IMG/VR virus record: IMGVR_UViG_3300024265_000045
Location: 1 to 64,000 of that record
DNA from: a virus
DNA length: 64,000 bases
Reading direction: 5' to 3' (one strand)
This document shows, in pieces, positions 25,369-34,813 of the stretch. The position numbers and the translations under genes were made by a program. The notes under the pieces were generated by a model. That model saw nothing but the letters and a program-made list of their open reading frames with translations, did not search any database and was not told the DNA's origin. Numbering within the stretch: position 1 is the first letter of the stretch; each line of letters opens with the position of its first letter.

Positions 25369-26632
25369 AAGAGTCCTCTACTAAAGCAGGAACTTTGTCG
25401 AGTGTTATGTTTAATAGCTCAGCCAAGTTTTCCTCAGGAGTATCTCTAAATTGCTCAAAAGTATGAATCCCTGCTTTCCGCAAGGTTTGAGCTTTTGATT
25501 TTCCAACACCTTTCAGTTGAGTGAAGTCATCAAATAACTCAGGTACGATGTCTGAGGCAGGTTCTACTTCCACCACCTTTTCTGCTGGAGCAGGAACAGG
25601 TTCTTGAACTTGCTTCTGAATAAAAACCTGTTTACCCCTATCATGAAGCTGTAGTAGACCTTGCTTATTCTCCGTCCATACATCTCTTTTGTCAACGAAG
25701 CCCTGCCGTCGTTTTGCACTGAATCTATACGCAACACCAGTCACAGGTCCGAAATATGTTTCTGAGCCAAAATTACCGCCTTGATATTCTATTAAAATCA
25801 TACCACTAGCTCCTACTAATTGTTCTGAACCAACACCTTTTACGGAAGGTGTTGCCATTGCTCTGTTACGACCTCCACAGCAAGCCATATAATCGCCTCC
25901 ATATAAGTCAGGAAAAACTTTTTCCATCTGTTTAGCATATTTCATCTGCCATTCAGAAGAGTTATTTTTTAAAGATCTATTTTGCCCAAATCTTCTGTAG
26001 ATATATCCAGGATAATCAATCTTTACTCCTGGAATATTATTCAAACCTAATGCTACATTGAAAGCCCAGTCGTCTCGACCATTTGCCATTTCATCTGGAT
26101 ATCCCTTGCATTTTACCCAAGAGGTTTTCCAAAACATAATTCCAGAATGAATTGTATTTTTGCATTTAAGTTTATAAAAATCATATTCAGCTAATTCCCA
26201 GATTTTATCTTGCAGACCATTTGGAGTTAGAAGTCTAATATTATCATAAACAAATACTTCTTCATGTTCGAGCAATTCTCTATACATTCTTTCAAATGAT
26301 TCTTCAGCTCGCATATCGTCTGCATCAATTCTGGTTATAACTTCATATTTTGCCTTATCTATTGCTATGTTACAAGAAATTGCTGTTCCGAATGTTCGTA
26401 AATTCTTGATATAATGAACTTTTAAACTTTCTTCCTCATTATATAATTGACTTTGTTCTTTGATAATGTTAGCTGTATTGTCATCTGAATTATCATCAAC
26501 TATTATAACCTCAGCGGGAAGTAACGTTTGAGGTTTTAAAACTCCAAGACTAGACTCACCACCATATATAGAACTGAGTAAATCTGGAATATATTTTCCA
26601 TGATTATAACATGGAACTATAACTGAAATCAT
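25352..26632 (-). CDS. GT2 glycosyltransferase fused to virion-type and HhH domains
   Basis: 426 aa, three parts. Residues 1-230: GT-A glycosyltransferase, VIVPCYNHGKYI, VIIVDDNSDDNT and ITRIDADD (the DxD sugar-nucleotide/metal motif). Residues 265-330: beta-rich segment with GNFGSETYFGPVTGVAYRF and GFVDKRDV, similar to small domains beside capsid genes in phages. Residues 370-426: helix-hairpin-helix, LKGVGKSKAQTLRKAGI. The gene stands between the major capsid and neck genes. It could glycosylate virion proteins, or be a structural protein with a grafted transferase. The HhH could contact DNA. Confidence 0.8.
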   Translation of the reverse strand: MISVIVPCYNHGKYIPDLLSSIYGGESSLGVLKPQTLLPAEVIIVDDNSDDNTANIIKEQSQLYNEEESLKVHYIKNLRTFGTAISCNIAIDKAKYEVITRIDADDMRAEESFERMYRELLEHEEVFVYDNIRLLTPNGLQDKIWELAEYDFYKLKCKNTIHSGIMFWKTSWVKCKGYPDEMANGRDDWAFNVALGLNNIPGVKIDYPGYIYRRFGQNRSLKNNSSEWQMKYAKQMEKVFPDLYGGDYMACCGGRNRAMATPSVKGVGSEQLVGASGMILIEYQGGNFGSETYFGPVTGVAYRFSAKRRQGFVDKRDVWTENKQGLLQLHDRGKQVFIQKQVQEPVPAPAEKVVEVEPASDIVPELFDDFTQLKGVGKSKAQTLRKAGIHTFEQFRDTPEENLAELLNITLDKVPALVEDSFDYSE

Positions 26633-26640
26633 AATTACAG

Positions 26641-26671
26641 GGGAGGTGGGCGAAAACGAAACCCACCTCCC
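26641..26671 (-). terminator. GC-rich hairpin downstream of the capsid gene
   Basis: GGGAGGTGGG pairs perfectly with CCCACCTCCC around an 11-nt loop, about 25 bases after the capsid stop. There is no T-run. It resembles the hairpin after the tail-tube gene, so both very abundant proteins are followed by a strong hairpin. Attenuation or mRNA protection are the likely roles. Confidence 0.5.
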
Positions 26672-26695
26672 AAAATAAGGAGAACTAAATCGAGC

Positions 26696-28006
26696 TTACG
26701 GACAAGCAGGAATACAGAAGCTTGATTCAGGGAAGAAGCTCGTTTCCCAAGGATCAGGACTGAGAACGCCTCCAGGGGTATTGCATTCAATATCTTGGAA
26801 TCTTGCTTGCGCCCATGGAGCCCACATCAGAAGACGTGGTTGAAACTCCACTTCACGCTGCATACAAGTCTGATCCTGATTTGACCAGGTCAGCAACCGT
26901 CCGCCGTCAGTATATGAATATGTAGCTTTCGGATACGTCGGAGGAACTTTACGCATATCAAGCATCTGTCCAGATATCATCTGCACCGAACCAACCTTTC
27001 CAGTTAGTAGATACGCATCAGCGTCGCCGGTAACATTGTTGGTCAGTGACCAGTTGTAAGCTAACATGGGAATCTCAAAACCATCTATGAAAATCTTGCC
27101 CATGTTGAATAGACCGCCATCTAAGCCACGCCGGAAAGTCCTGGCTTCATATGACTGAATTGCTACTTCATTATACTGACTACCTTCACAAACACTCCAG
27201 CAAGTATAATGGTCGAGCAAACAACGAATAACATGAGTCGGAGCAACAAAAACCATATCTCCGGGTAGCATAGGCTGTGAAGCAAGGGGCGGAGCCATGT
27301 CAATGCGATCTTTAATCCGCCGAACAACAGCTTGCAAAACATCAACGAAATTGTACGTCGCTGCGATTGCTGCACCGTTCCAAGTCATCCCAGCTCCACC
27401 AGCCATTTGATTACTGTTCCAATCAATGACAATACTGTCCATAATGTCACAATTATAGCCGGTTGAATCTGTATAACCTGTTTTAACAAGACGCTGAAGC
27501 CCATCGAACTGACCTGCTGTTGTAGCGTTGCCAGTTATGATAGCACGTTTCAAGTCTTGGACAATAGCCTCAGTAGCGACACGCATATCATATTCATCGT
27601 CATTGACAATACGACTACCGTCGAGTCGATACATAGGCTGTTGTTCACAATATTTAGTATTTATTCTGGTAGCATCACGAACAGGTCCGTGTCTACGATA
27701 TCTTCCCCAATCTTCCAGGACAAAGTCACACTTTCCCCATTCTGCACCGTTGGACTCACCACAAGGGTCTGATATGTATCCAGGAGTTGCAACTCCCTGA
27801 GTACGTTCTGCACGAACATACGTGATGAAATTTTTCTTGATCAGACACACACTGGTAAGTTCCCATCCGATCCAGTCGAGAAACTTGTTAGCTCCCTCCA
27901 TGGAAAGAGACATAAGGTCGTTGTCAGTACACATGTCAAACAATCCACAACAACCGTAGATTGTAGCAACATCACTGACTTCAAACCGTTCAACTTGTTT
28001 AAGCAT
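26696..28006 (-). CDS. Major capsid protein
   Basis: 436 aa. It directly follows a protease/scaffold-type gene and precedes neck genes, the canonical position. The body looks like an HK97-fold coat protein: long N-terminal helix region, LKRAIITGNATTAGQFDGLQ near 150, MVFVAPTHVIRCLLDHY near 250, and IFIDGFEIPMLAYNW near 310. It has many Cys residues (including CCGLFDMC near 19-26 and two near the C-terminus), so disulfide or metal links are possible. AAGGAG precedes ATG. Confidence 0.8.
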   Translation of the reverse strand: MLKQVERFEVSDVATIYGCCGLFDMCTDNDLMSLSMEGANKFLDWIGWELTSVCLIKKNFITYVRAERTQGVATPGYISDPCGESNGAEWGKCDFVLEDWGRYRRHGPVRDATRINTKYCEQQPMYRLDGSRIVNDDEYDMRVATEAIVQDLKRAIITGNATTAGQFDGLQRLVKTGYTDSTGYNCDIMDSIVIDWNSNQMAGGAGMTWNGAAIAATYNFVDVLQAVVRRIKDRIDMAPPLASQPMLPGDMVFVAPTHVIRCLLDHYTCWSVCEGSQYNEVAIQSYEARTFRRGLDGGLFNMGKIFIDGFEIPMLAYNWSLTNNVTGDADAYLLTGKVGSVQMISGQMLDMRKVPPTYPKATYSYTDGGRLLTWSNQDQTCMQREVEFQPRLLMWAPWAQARFQDIECNTPGGVLSPDPWETSFFPESSFCIPACP

Positions 28007-28021
28007 ATTTATACTCCTTCT

Positions 28022-29440
28022 TTAGTATCCTCGAATGATATTGGAAGCAGTCTCTTCAGCTATCTCACTGAAGGAGGGCTCACCGTCAGGAGTTTCCTCC
28101 TGTTCACTCGGTCTGAAAATAAATCTTGTTCGCTGGTCATTGCGAGAGAGATCATTTGACCAATCCTCATGCTTTTCAGTATCTTCCTTAACCAGCTCTG
28201 ACACACTTGCCTGTAGATTCCGAATCTGATCAAATTGAGTTCGATATTTCTCGTTATAATCAGTCTGAATTGTTTCCACTGTTTGAACAATTTCTGTGAC
28301 AGCTTCCTGCACAGAGTCAACAAGTCCATCCAAGTGTCCACCCTTCACGATGGCATTTGATATAGCTGAGATCGCCGACTCATCAAGAACGAATTCACGA
28401 TCAGATGTATCTTCCTCATCGTTTTCTTCCTCTCTGTCAGACATCTCAGTATTTTCGTCAGTAGGATCTTCCTGATCAGTAGAAGTTTCTTCCTGATCTT
28501 CCTGGTCTTCCTGTTCTTCATCATCTTCGGAAGTATCGGCAACAGTTTCAGAGCCATCTGCTTCCCTGGAAATTAAGTCTTCCTCTTTGATCTGACGATT
28601 AACACCATCTACGGCATCTACGAATTTCTGGGCAAGCTCTTCATCATCCTCGGCAAGCCGAAGAAGTTCTTTCTTTGTTCTTTCGTCCATATTTTGAACC
28701 TCCTGAACTCGTAAATTAGTAAATAATGAGCAAGCAATTTCTTCAGCTAACACTGAAATTTCCACAAGAGTCCCATCTGTGTAGACAGGTATAGAAATTC
28801 CGGAAATAACTTCAAGTGACTCTGGTTCTGCCAATTCTCTGAAACTAATTGAAAGACCCCAATCAACAGAACCGCTCTCGAATGTCCGGAGTAATGCTTC
28901 TGTAAATATATTCTCTGCCAGCACTCCCGAGGCTAACAGTGTTTTTTCTTCTCGAACCAAATAATCAACCGTACCCATCAAACCCTCTTCTTGAATATGA
29001 AGATAAGTAAGATATGGGTATCCAGATTTATCGGCTCGTTTGATAAAATTATCAAACAATTGCGTGGAATCGATTTGAGCCGTTCTGTTCAAAACAGAAG
29101 TAGCTGCGATACCAAACCAACGGACACTTCCATCTTTCTGTCTGGAAATGAAAAAAGATGATCTTGCTGTTGAAGAAAGATCAATCTTTTCAGGTTCTCC
29201 AAGAGTAATTTCTTCATCCTCCATAGAGACGGCAACTCTGTAGAGATATCCAGAATTCGAGACAACAGCAAAAATGGAATTATCCGATTCCTTAATATAA
29301 AAATCAATTATCCAAACATAAGAATCAAATGTAGAGTATAATTGATCATAAACAGAAATATATAATTTCTCAAACGGAATTTCCCGAGATATAGAAAATC
29401 GTTTGAAAAGTTTTCTCAAAATTTTAAACGAAATAGGCAT
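28022..29440 (-). CDS. Prohead protease-scaffold fusion (XkdF-like)
   Basis: 472 aa. Residues 1-240 form a beta-rich domain with VWIIDFYIKESDNSIFAVV, EEGLMGTVDYLV and WGLSISFRE, compatible with an XkdF/S78-type prohead protease; the catalytic residues are not certain. Residues 255-330 are extremely acidic (runs of D/E/Q), and 345-410 is a coiled coil, both typical of scaffolds. Location immediately before the capsid gene supports this. AAGGAG precedes ATG. Confidence 0.65.
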   Translation of the reverse strand: MPISFKILRKLFKRFSISREIPFEKLYISVYDQLYSTFDSYVWIIDFYIKESDNSIFAVVSNSGYLYRVAVSMEDEEITLGEPEKIDLSSTARSSFFISRQKDGSVRWFGIAATSVLNRTAQIDSTQLFDNFIKRADKSGYPYLTYLHIQEEGLMGTVDYLVREEKTLLASGVLAENIFTEALLRTFESGSVDWGLSISFRELAEPESLEVISGISIPVYTDGTLVEISVLAEEIACSLFTNLRVQEVQNMDERTKKELLRLAEDDEELAQKFVDAVDGVNRQIKEEDLISREADGSETVADTSEDDEEQEDQEDQEETSTDQEDPTDENTEMSDREEENDEEDTSDREFVLDESAISAISNAIVKGGHLDGLVDSVQEAVTEIVQTVETIQTDYNEKYRTQFDQIRNLQASVSELVKEDTEKHEDWSNDLSRNDQRTRFIFRPSEQEETPDGEPSFSEIAEETASNIIRGY

Positions 29441-29494
29441 TTATGACTCCTTATGCTAATATTACCATAGTTTTCTTCTATTACCAAGTTGAAT

Positions 29495-30034
29495 TTAACA
29501 TGGAGGATATGGATGTCCTCCCCAATAAAATCCAATTGTAGCATTATCTGTAGCATTTTTAGCTTGAACCCACATTTTAATTCCTACTGTATGTTTACCA
29601 GCTTGAACTTTAAATGGAATTCCAGCACTTTGTTGTGGATTTAGAGCATCAAACTTTACCATTTCTTCAGAATATTGTTCTGCTATAATTGCATTTGCCA
29701 TTGTTCCAGTACCGTAAACAAATCGAAGCTTAAATTCAGTATTCACGGAAACGGCAACAATGAGTAGTTGATGAAGATCAAAATGGGTATCTCCAATGAT
29801 CCAGGGAGTATCGGCAGAGCCGACTATTTTGGCTTCATCGTCAGCATCAGCTCCATAAACTCCATTTCCGGATATTGCTTGAAACGGAGTTAAAGTATCT
29901 GCTGCCCAATCGTTCCCACTCTGATCAGCAGACTTACCAAACCATCGACCATCGCTATGCAAATGAATCTCAGTTTCTGTAGTTAAGTGTTTTATTTCTT
30001 CTAAAGTATCAATTCCATTTAGTACAAGACCCAT
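29495..30034 (-). CDS. Virion protein, possible decoration protein (179 aa)
   Basis: Beta-rich protein with short helices, HTVGIKMWVQAKN and a Pro-Cys C-terminus (GGHPYPPC). The FDLHQLLIVAVSVNTEFKLRF core looks like a jelly-roll. It lies between fibre-like and scaffold genes. A head-decoration or spike role is inferred from position only. TAGGAG precedes ATG. Confidence 0.55.
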   Translation of the reverse strand: MGLVLNGIDTLEEIKHLTTETEIHLHSDGRWFGKSADQSGNDWAADTLTPFQAISGNGVYGADADDEAKIVGSADTPWIIGDTHFDLHQLLIVAVSVNTEFKLRFVYGTGTMANAIIAEQYSEEMVKFDALNPQQSAGIPFKVQAGKHTVGIKMWVQAKNATDNATIGFYWGGHPYPPC

Positions 30035-30048
30035 GCTAATCTCCTAAA

Positions 30049-30330
30049 TTATGTATCTGAAGCTCTTAATACATGCTGAACTTCAGCTCGTACAAGTGTA
30101 GATCCGTCGCCAACTTGAACGGAAACTGTAACGGCGACGTTCATTATATTATAGCGGTCGTTTAACTCTCGTAACTCTTTCCTGTAATTGTCAAACAACT
30201 CCTGTTGAGATACAGTCATCTGTTGATTTGGAACAACTTGTAATTCCTTCTGTTCCTGACCATTATCTTTTTTTTCTGCTACTCTTTTTGCTGCTGCCCT
30301 CTTTTGAGCTGCTGTTCTTTTTGCTGTCAT
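30049..30330 (-). CDS. Hypothetical protein with basic N-terminus (93 aa)
   Basis: The first 20 residues are Lys/Ala/Arg-rich (TAKRTAAQKRAAAKR), followed by a Gln-rich stretch, a predicted helix (ELFDNYRKELRELNDRY) and a beta segment. It could bind DNA or nucleate head structures. GAGGAG upstream. It overlaps the next gene start by four bases. Confidence 0.6.
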   Translation of the reverse strand: MTAKRTAAQKRAAAKRVAEKKDNGQEQKELQVVPNQQMTVSQQELFDNYRKELRELNDRYNIMNVAVTVSVQVGDGSTLVRAEVQHVLRASDT

Positions 30331-30611
30331 GATATTGAAAACTCCTCTCTCACTAATTCGAATGCCTCTCGCGCAGATTGACTAGCTTGTTTCACATAAT
30401 TTGCTTTATAAGCTGCAATTTCTCCTGTCGCTATCCTTGCCTTGAGATAATCCAGCTTGCTTTGAGGATTAGGTACTTCCACTTGCTCATCATCTACCAT
30501 TTTGTATATCATTTCTGGATAGTTCCGCTCCTGAGCAACTCCATTTACAAACTGTTCTTCAGTAATTTCCTCGGGTGTTGTAATGGTTATTTCAAAAATT
30601 ATTGTTGGCAT
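30327..30611 (-). CDS. Hypothetical protein (94 aa)
   Basis: Begins with a beta-strand (TIIFEITITTPEEI) and ends with helices. No recognised family. Overlaps both neighbours by a few bases, so it is co-translated with them within the head cluster. Confidence 0.6.
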   Translation of the reverse strand: MPTIIFEITITTPEEITEEQFVNGVAQERNYPEMIYKMVDDEQVEVPNPQSKLDYLKARIATGEIAAYKANYVKQASQSAREAFELVREEFSIS

Positions 30612-30817
30612 TTTTCCATCCTTTCAATTTTTTCTAATTTATCTATAAACCACATCCAAAATTCGTTCCAATCTACAAATTCTCTTCCACATGTCTTTAC
30701 AATTCCCTCCATATCTAAAACTAATAAGTCTTCTCCAGTATTTTTCACAACACTAAATAAATTCTCTATTTTAACATCCCCTATTTTTATGGGATCAGTT
30801 ATTTCTGTGCAATCCAT
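30599..30817 (-). CDS. Hypothetical protein (72 aa)
   Basis: Small acidic protein with a central LLVLDMEGIVKTC strand and an aromatic helix (WNEFWMWFIDKLEKI). Starts 10 bases after the fibre gene stop. No family recognised. Confidence 0.55.
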   Translation of the reverse strand: MDCTEITDPIKIGDVKIENLFSVVKNTGEDLLVLDMEGIVKTCGREFVDWNEFWMWFIDKLEKIERMEKCQQ

Positions 30818-30826
30818 TTTTCTTTC

Positions 30827-32761
30827 CTAACTTGTAGGTGCATCGTAATAAGGCATCCAAAAGAAAGCACCGTTGATACCTACTCTAACGAATCCTTGAA
30901 TTGTATTTCCAGTTGTCCAAGTTGTTATTGGATTAACGACGCTTGCTGCTGAAACTCCAATATAATCAACAAAATCTTCAGATACATCTCCTTGATCAAG
31001 TTTCAACACAGCGATTGCTCCTGAAGCATCTGCTTGATCAATATGTACTTGACCACCGACTGGAGTAATCCCGATACCTACTTGTCCATTGGAGTCAATG
31101 ATTACTCTTGCTGACCCTGTAGTTGTTACAGTATCAGCAGCAGTATACAACGTTATTCTGGTTGCAGCATTTCCTGTCGCAGTGCCACCTCCAATATTCA
31201 CATTATTAGTAGCTACTACGTTAGAGCAATAAATAGCCCATACAGGCTCTTCATCTGTATCAAAATGAGTTGCTCCAAATCTTAATAGCTTATCTGTATC
31301 ATCTACTTTGGAGTCAGTCATTGTCAACATTCCATTAGTAACTGTAAGATTAGCTCTCCCACCGCTAAGATCGAAGACCATATTCGAAGCAGAACCAGTT
31401 CTACTTATTTTCAAAGCATCTGCTGCCCCGGCTGCCATAACTTCAAGCCGTGCATCAGGATCAGAGACACCTATACCAACATTCCCAACAAATGTAGATT
31501 GTCCACCACTTGGAGTTATACTAAGATAACCATCTGTATCTACTGCAAATGTAACGTTGTCTACATTATCAAATACGAGCTTAAGCTGAGTAGTTGGACT
31601 ACGATAAGTTAAAATTCCTGAATCAACATAGAGAAATCCACCTCCCGCTGGATCACCAGTAGGAGCTGTGGTCATATTTCCAATAAACAATCCCCTGTCC
31701 ATTGTCTGCCAGTTTGGGGCGGCGGCTGCGAGGAGGGCTATATTTTCAGTTGTTGGAGTTGCGTCTGTAAAAAATAAATGACTTATAGAGCCACCTTCAA
31801 CTTGAAAATCTATGTCATTACTATTATTTTCATTAATAAGGAAATTGCCATTGATTACGGAAAATATCAATAAATTAGCGCCAGAAAGCAGCGCACGAAA
31901 TTGCAATGCTCCCGATTCGGAGCCAGCAACATTAGACCGTATTTGCCCTCTTATAGTTCCATACGTAGTTACTGCTCCTGCATCATTATCTGCTTCAAAT
32001 ACCAATCCTATTGAATCGAAATTGGTATTGGTATCCCTATGTATTCTCAGCACATTTCCCTCTGTGCTTGAGATACGTACCTGCCCATCAGCTTCGACTA
32101 CGAACCAATCGTAGCCGTCACTTGCTTCTCCTACGATTAAATCCGCCGTCTGTCCTGCAACGCCCTGTACAGCAAACTGGATGCGGTCACGCTGACCGTC
32201 TATGCCGAGGTAGGCGAGGTTTTCGAGGGAGCCGATAGTGATTGCGTTGTTTCCGGCGTCCGCATAGAAGAGGCTGGTATCAGTGTCACCCCGGATAAAA
32301 GTATTCGTGTCTAATAGTCCTGGGTTTATAACTATAGCTGGTGCGCTTATCGTCAAAAAACTTGTCACGGTTGCACCAAAGAAATTGGCGTGAATTTGTA
32401 TTTCCCCTTGTTCTCCACCGTCTATACTGTTTACTATTCTGTTTACAATCGCACCGTATGTATGTACATTTCCTACACTATCATCAGCCTGGAATAACAG
32501 ATCAATTGTGTCTGTATTGGTATTCGTATCCCTATGCAGCTCCAGCACAGTCTGTGAAGTAGTTGAAATTCCAGTCGGTGCTGTAGCATTATCGTTGAAA
32601 ATCCCTAGCCGAACAACATTAGCAAGATCAACTCCCAAAGCTGTCTCAATAGCAACAACCTCATCTTGAAGTGAATTGACATGTTCTGCCCAGATCCACT
32701 GACCTGGACCGTCAACTTTCGGAGTAAATACTTTTACTGCTCCTGGATATGAAGCTGCCAT
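30827..32761 (-). CDS. Virion fibre/tail-spike-like protein with internal duplication
   Basis: 644 aa. N-terminus PGAVKVFTPKVDGPGQWIWAEHVN is typical of phage structural fibres. Two internal copies of one repeat are visible: LHRDTNTNTDTIDLLFQADD near 70 and IHRDTNTNFDSIGLVFEADN near 235. A GIGVSDPDARLEV segment and a GQVGIGITP segment resemble fibre proteins that end in a chaperone domain, but no such domain is seen. Located among head genes rather than tail genes, so it may be a head fibre. GAGG upstream of ATG. Confidence 0.65.
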   Translation of the reverse strand: MAASYPGAVKVFTPKVDGPGQWIWAEHVNSLQDEVVAIETALGVDLANVVRLGIFNDNATAPTGISTTSQTVLELHRDTNTNTDTIDLLFQADDSVGNVHTYGAIVNRIVNSIDGGEQGEIQIHANFFGATVTSFLTISAPAIVINPGLLDTNTFIRGDTDTSLFYADAGNNAITIGSLENLAYLGIDGQRDRIQFAVQGVAGQTADLIVGEASDGYDWFVVEADGQVRISSTEGNVLRIHRDTNTNFDSIGLVFEADNDAGAVTTYGTIRGQIRSNVAGSESGALQFRALLSGANLLIFSVINGNFLINENNSNDIDFQVEGGSISHLFFTDATPTTENIALLAAAAPNWQTMDRGLFIGNMTTAPTGDPAGGGFLYVDSGILTYRSPTTQLKLVFDNVDNVTFAVDTDGYLSITPSGGQSTFVGNVGIGVSDPDARLEVMAAGAADALKISRTGSASNMVFDLSGGRANLTVTNGMLTMTDSKVDDTDKLLRFGATHFDTDEEPVWAIYCSNVVATNNVNIGGGTATGNAATRITLYTAADTVTTTGSARVIIDSNGQVGIGITPVGGQVHIDQADASGAIAVLKLDQGDVSEDFVDYIGVSAASVVNPITTWTTGNTIQGFVRVGINGAFFWMPYYDAPTS

Positions 32762-32763
32762 AA

Positions 32764-33135
32764 TTAGTGTACCTCTTCTAGAGTAACCTCAAGACCATAT
32801 CGGATAGTGTCAGCATTAGTGTATGTAATCAAGAGAGCATCTCCGGGGAAAAGCCAATATTTTTCATCCGGAAACCATACTAGATCAACAACACTGAGCG
32901 CAGACAAATCTTGTCTAAGCAAAACAGTGTCGTAGCCTGAATCCAATCTTGAATTTAAGGTCACCAAAAAGTCTTGAGATGTAGTTGGAATTGCTGCCAA
33001 ATGTAAAGTAAGACTGGATATTAAAGTCAATTTTATAATCGGAACAGCAAAAGCCATCAATACTGCTGCATTCTCAAAATCTTTCCGTATTACTTTTTGT
33101 CCATCCTTTATATCATAACGTGCAATTGCCATCAT
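32764..33135 (-). CDS. Hypothetical virion-cluster protein (123 aa)
   Basis: Beta-rich, with YDTVLLRQDLSALSVVDLVWFP and WLFPGDALLITYTNADT, resembling the small sandwich proteins that accompany fibre genes. AAGGAG lies just before a double ATG; the first overlaps the glycosyltransferase stop. Function inferred only from position. Confidence 0.6.
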   Translation of the reverse strand: MMAIARYDIKDGQKVIRKDFENAAVLMAFAVPIIKLTLISSLTLHLAAIPTTSQDFLVTLNSRLDSGYDTVLLRQDLSALSVVDLVWFPDEKYWLFPGDALLITYTNADTIRYGLEVTLEEVH

Positions 33136-34805
33136 AACTCCTTAGGTAACATCTTAACTAACTGCTTGACACGACTATGAAACGAATGATACTTATGCAC
33201 AAAGTCCTGTCCAGCTTTCGCTATAATTTCTCGCTCTTCAGGATGATCAAGCCAGTATATAATTTTTCTTTTCAAATCATCAAGTCCATCCCATTGGACA
33301 AAATGTTTTCCATCTACAAAACCCATATATTTTTCTACTTCAGGTATTTGTTCCTGCAACAAAAATGTTCCAGCATGTAATACTTGAAATAATCTATTAG
33401 ACACATATGCAATTGAAGTTTTGTATTGATTGTCACTAATAGCAATCTTACCAGAACGATACAATTGCGCTCCCTTAGCAAAATCATACAGAGTAAAACC
33501 ATCTGCCTTTACTTTCCTCCGCCACGTACCAAACAGCCCTGTTTTAAATGGTAGGGAACGAAGAAAATAGCCTAACTCGATTCTCGCAGAAGTATATCCA
33601 CTACCTTGAAATATAATGTCATATGTATCTGGATAAGGCTCCAACCATTCATGTTCTTCAAATGAAACTTGCCAATACATCGAGTTTAAACTTCTTTGAC
33701 GATAATAATTTACTACGTCTCCGGACACAAAAGTAATAAGATCAAACATTTCAAGTATTCTTTGATATCTAGGAGAGTATAATGACTGTCCATAGTCTCC
33801 ATTCCAATTTACAAATGTAGCATCTGGAAATTCTCCCTTAAGAGCTTTCAAAACTTGTACACTCTCCTCAGAAGCATCCTGAAATTGAAATAAAAATACA
33901 TGTGGTCTAAATAACAGAGATGTATACCAAAGATCTTCAATACTTTTTCTATAATCTACTTCAGTAACTGAAAAATTAAGCTTCAAAGCATCTCTTAATC
34001 CATACTTACTTTTCTTCTGAATAGCAGCATATTTCTGCTCATAAATTGGAGCGTAGACCATACGAATATTTGTTCCAATTGGATTTTTCACAGTAGGTAT
34101 ATCAATAACATGTGGACCAAGTCTATCTTTATTATCAGTCCACTTCTTCACCCAAGCTATGCTGTCAGGATGACCTTTCTTACCATTAGGATTATTAATT
34201 TCTCTCAATTCATCTGCACAAACTTTATCATTAATACAAGCGTATGGTATAGGTTCAACAGTATAACCCAGCTCATAAACATTACAGCTCAACTCATTAT
34301 CGCCACCATATGTATGAAGATAATTTCCCCACCACCCAACCTTATCTCCTAACCATCTAGGAACCATACATATTTGACCATAATATTTAGATGCTTTCTT
34401 GCCTTTGATAACAACAGGCATCTCAGCTACCGTATAATCATCATTATATCTATTTTGGGCAAAACATCCAATTCCTATATGTGGATTATCCTGCATAAAA
34501 GCGAAACCAGCTTGAATACCCTCATATAGAAATTCAATGTCATCATTGGCTAAAATAACATAAAGACCAGCAGAAACCTCACATCCAGCATTAAAAGCCT
34601 TAACCGCTCCTAAAAGCTCACCTTGTTCAATAAGAATTACATCTTCCTGTTTTCTACACCAAGTAAGAGTTCCATCCGTACTTCCACCATCAACAATGAT
34701 AAACTCATAATCTAACCCTACACCCGCTGAACGTCTAGCACTATCTATCATTTCGATTAGCAAATCTTTTCGATTATAAGTACCGGAAACTATTGATACA
34801 TCCAT
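33132..34805 (-). CDS. Two-domain glycosyltransferase (GT2 plus CgeB/GT4-like)
   Basis: 557 aa. Residues 1-230 are a GT-A transferase: VSIVSGTYNRKDLL, FIIVDGGSTDGT, and ILANDDIEF as the metal-binding site. Residues 270-557 resemble GT-B CgeB-type transferases: YDIIFQGSGYTS, FGTWRRKVK, SNRLFQVLHAGTFLL and a final QDFVHKYHSFHSRVKQL helix. Two active sites in one chain would build a short glycan. It is embedded between portal and fibre genes and next to a methyltransferase, pointing to virion protein or DNA glycosylation, or to host-surface glycan change. Acceptor unknown. Confidence 0.85.
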   Translation of the reverse strand: MDVSIVSGTYNRKDLLIEMIDSARRSAGVGLDYEFIIVDGGSTDGTLTWCRKQEDVILIEQGELLGAVKAFNAGCEVSAGLYVILANDDIEFLYEGIQAGFAFMQDNPHIGIGCFAQNRYNDDYTVAEMPVVIKGKKASKYYGQICMVPRWLGDKVGWWGNYLHTYGGDNELSCNVYELGYTVEPIPYACINDKVCADELREINNPNGKKGHPDSIAWVKKWTDNKDRLGPHVIDIPTVKNPIGTNIRMVYAPIYEQKYAAIQKKSKYGLRDALKLNFSVTEVDYRKSIEDLWYTSLLFRPHVFLFQFQDASEESVQVLKALKGEFPDATFVNWNGDYGQSLYSPRYQRILEMFDLITFVSGDVVNYYRQRSLNSMYWQVSFEEHEWLEPYPDTYDIIFQGSGYTSARIELGYFLRSLPFKTGLFGTWRRKVKADGFTLYDFAKGAQLYRSGKIAISDNQYKTSIAYVSNRLFQVLHAGTFLLQEQIPEVEKYMGFVDGKHFVQWDGLDDLKRKIIYWLDHPEEREIIAKAGQDFVHKYHSFHSRVKQLVKMLPKEL

Positions 34806-34813
34806 ATATTATG

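Noticed and set aside
27528-27800. 90-codon plus-strand frame in the capsid gene
   Set aside because: Antisense shadow of the major capsid protein, no initiation signals.
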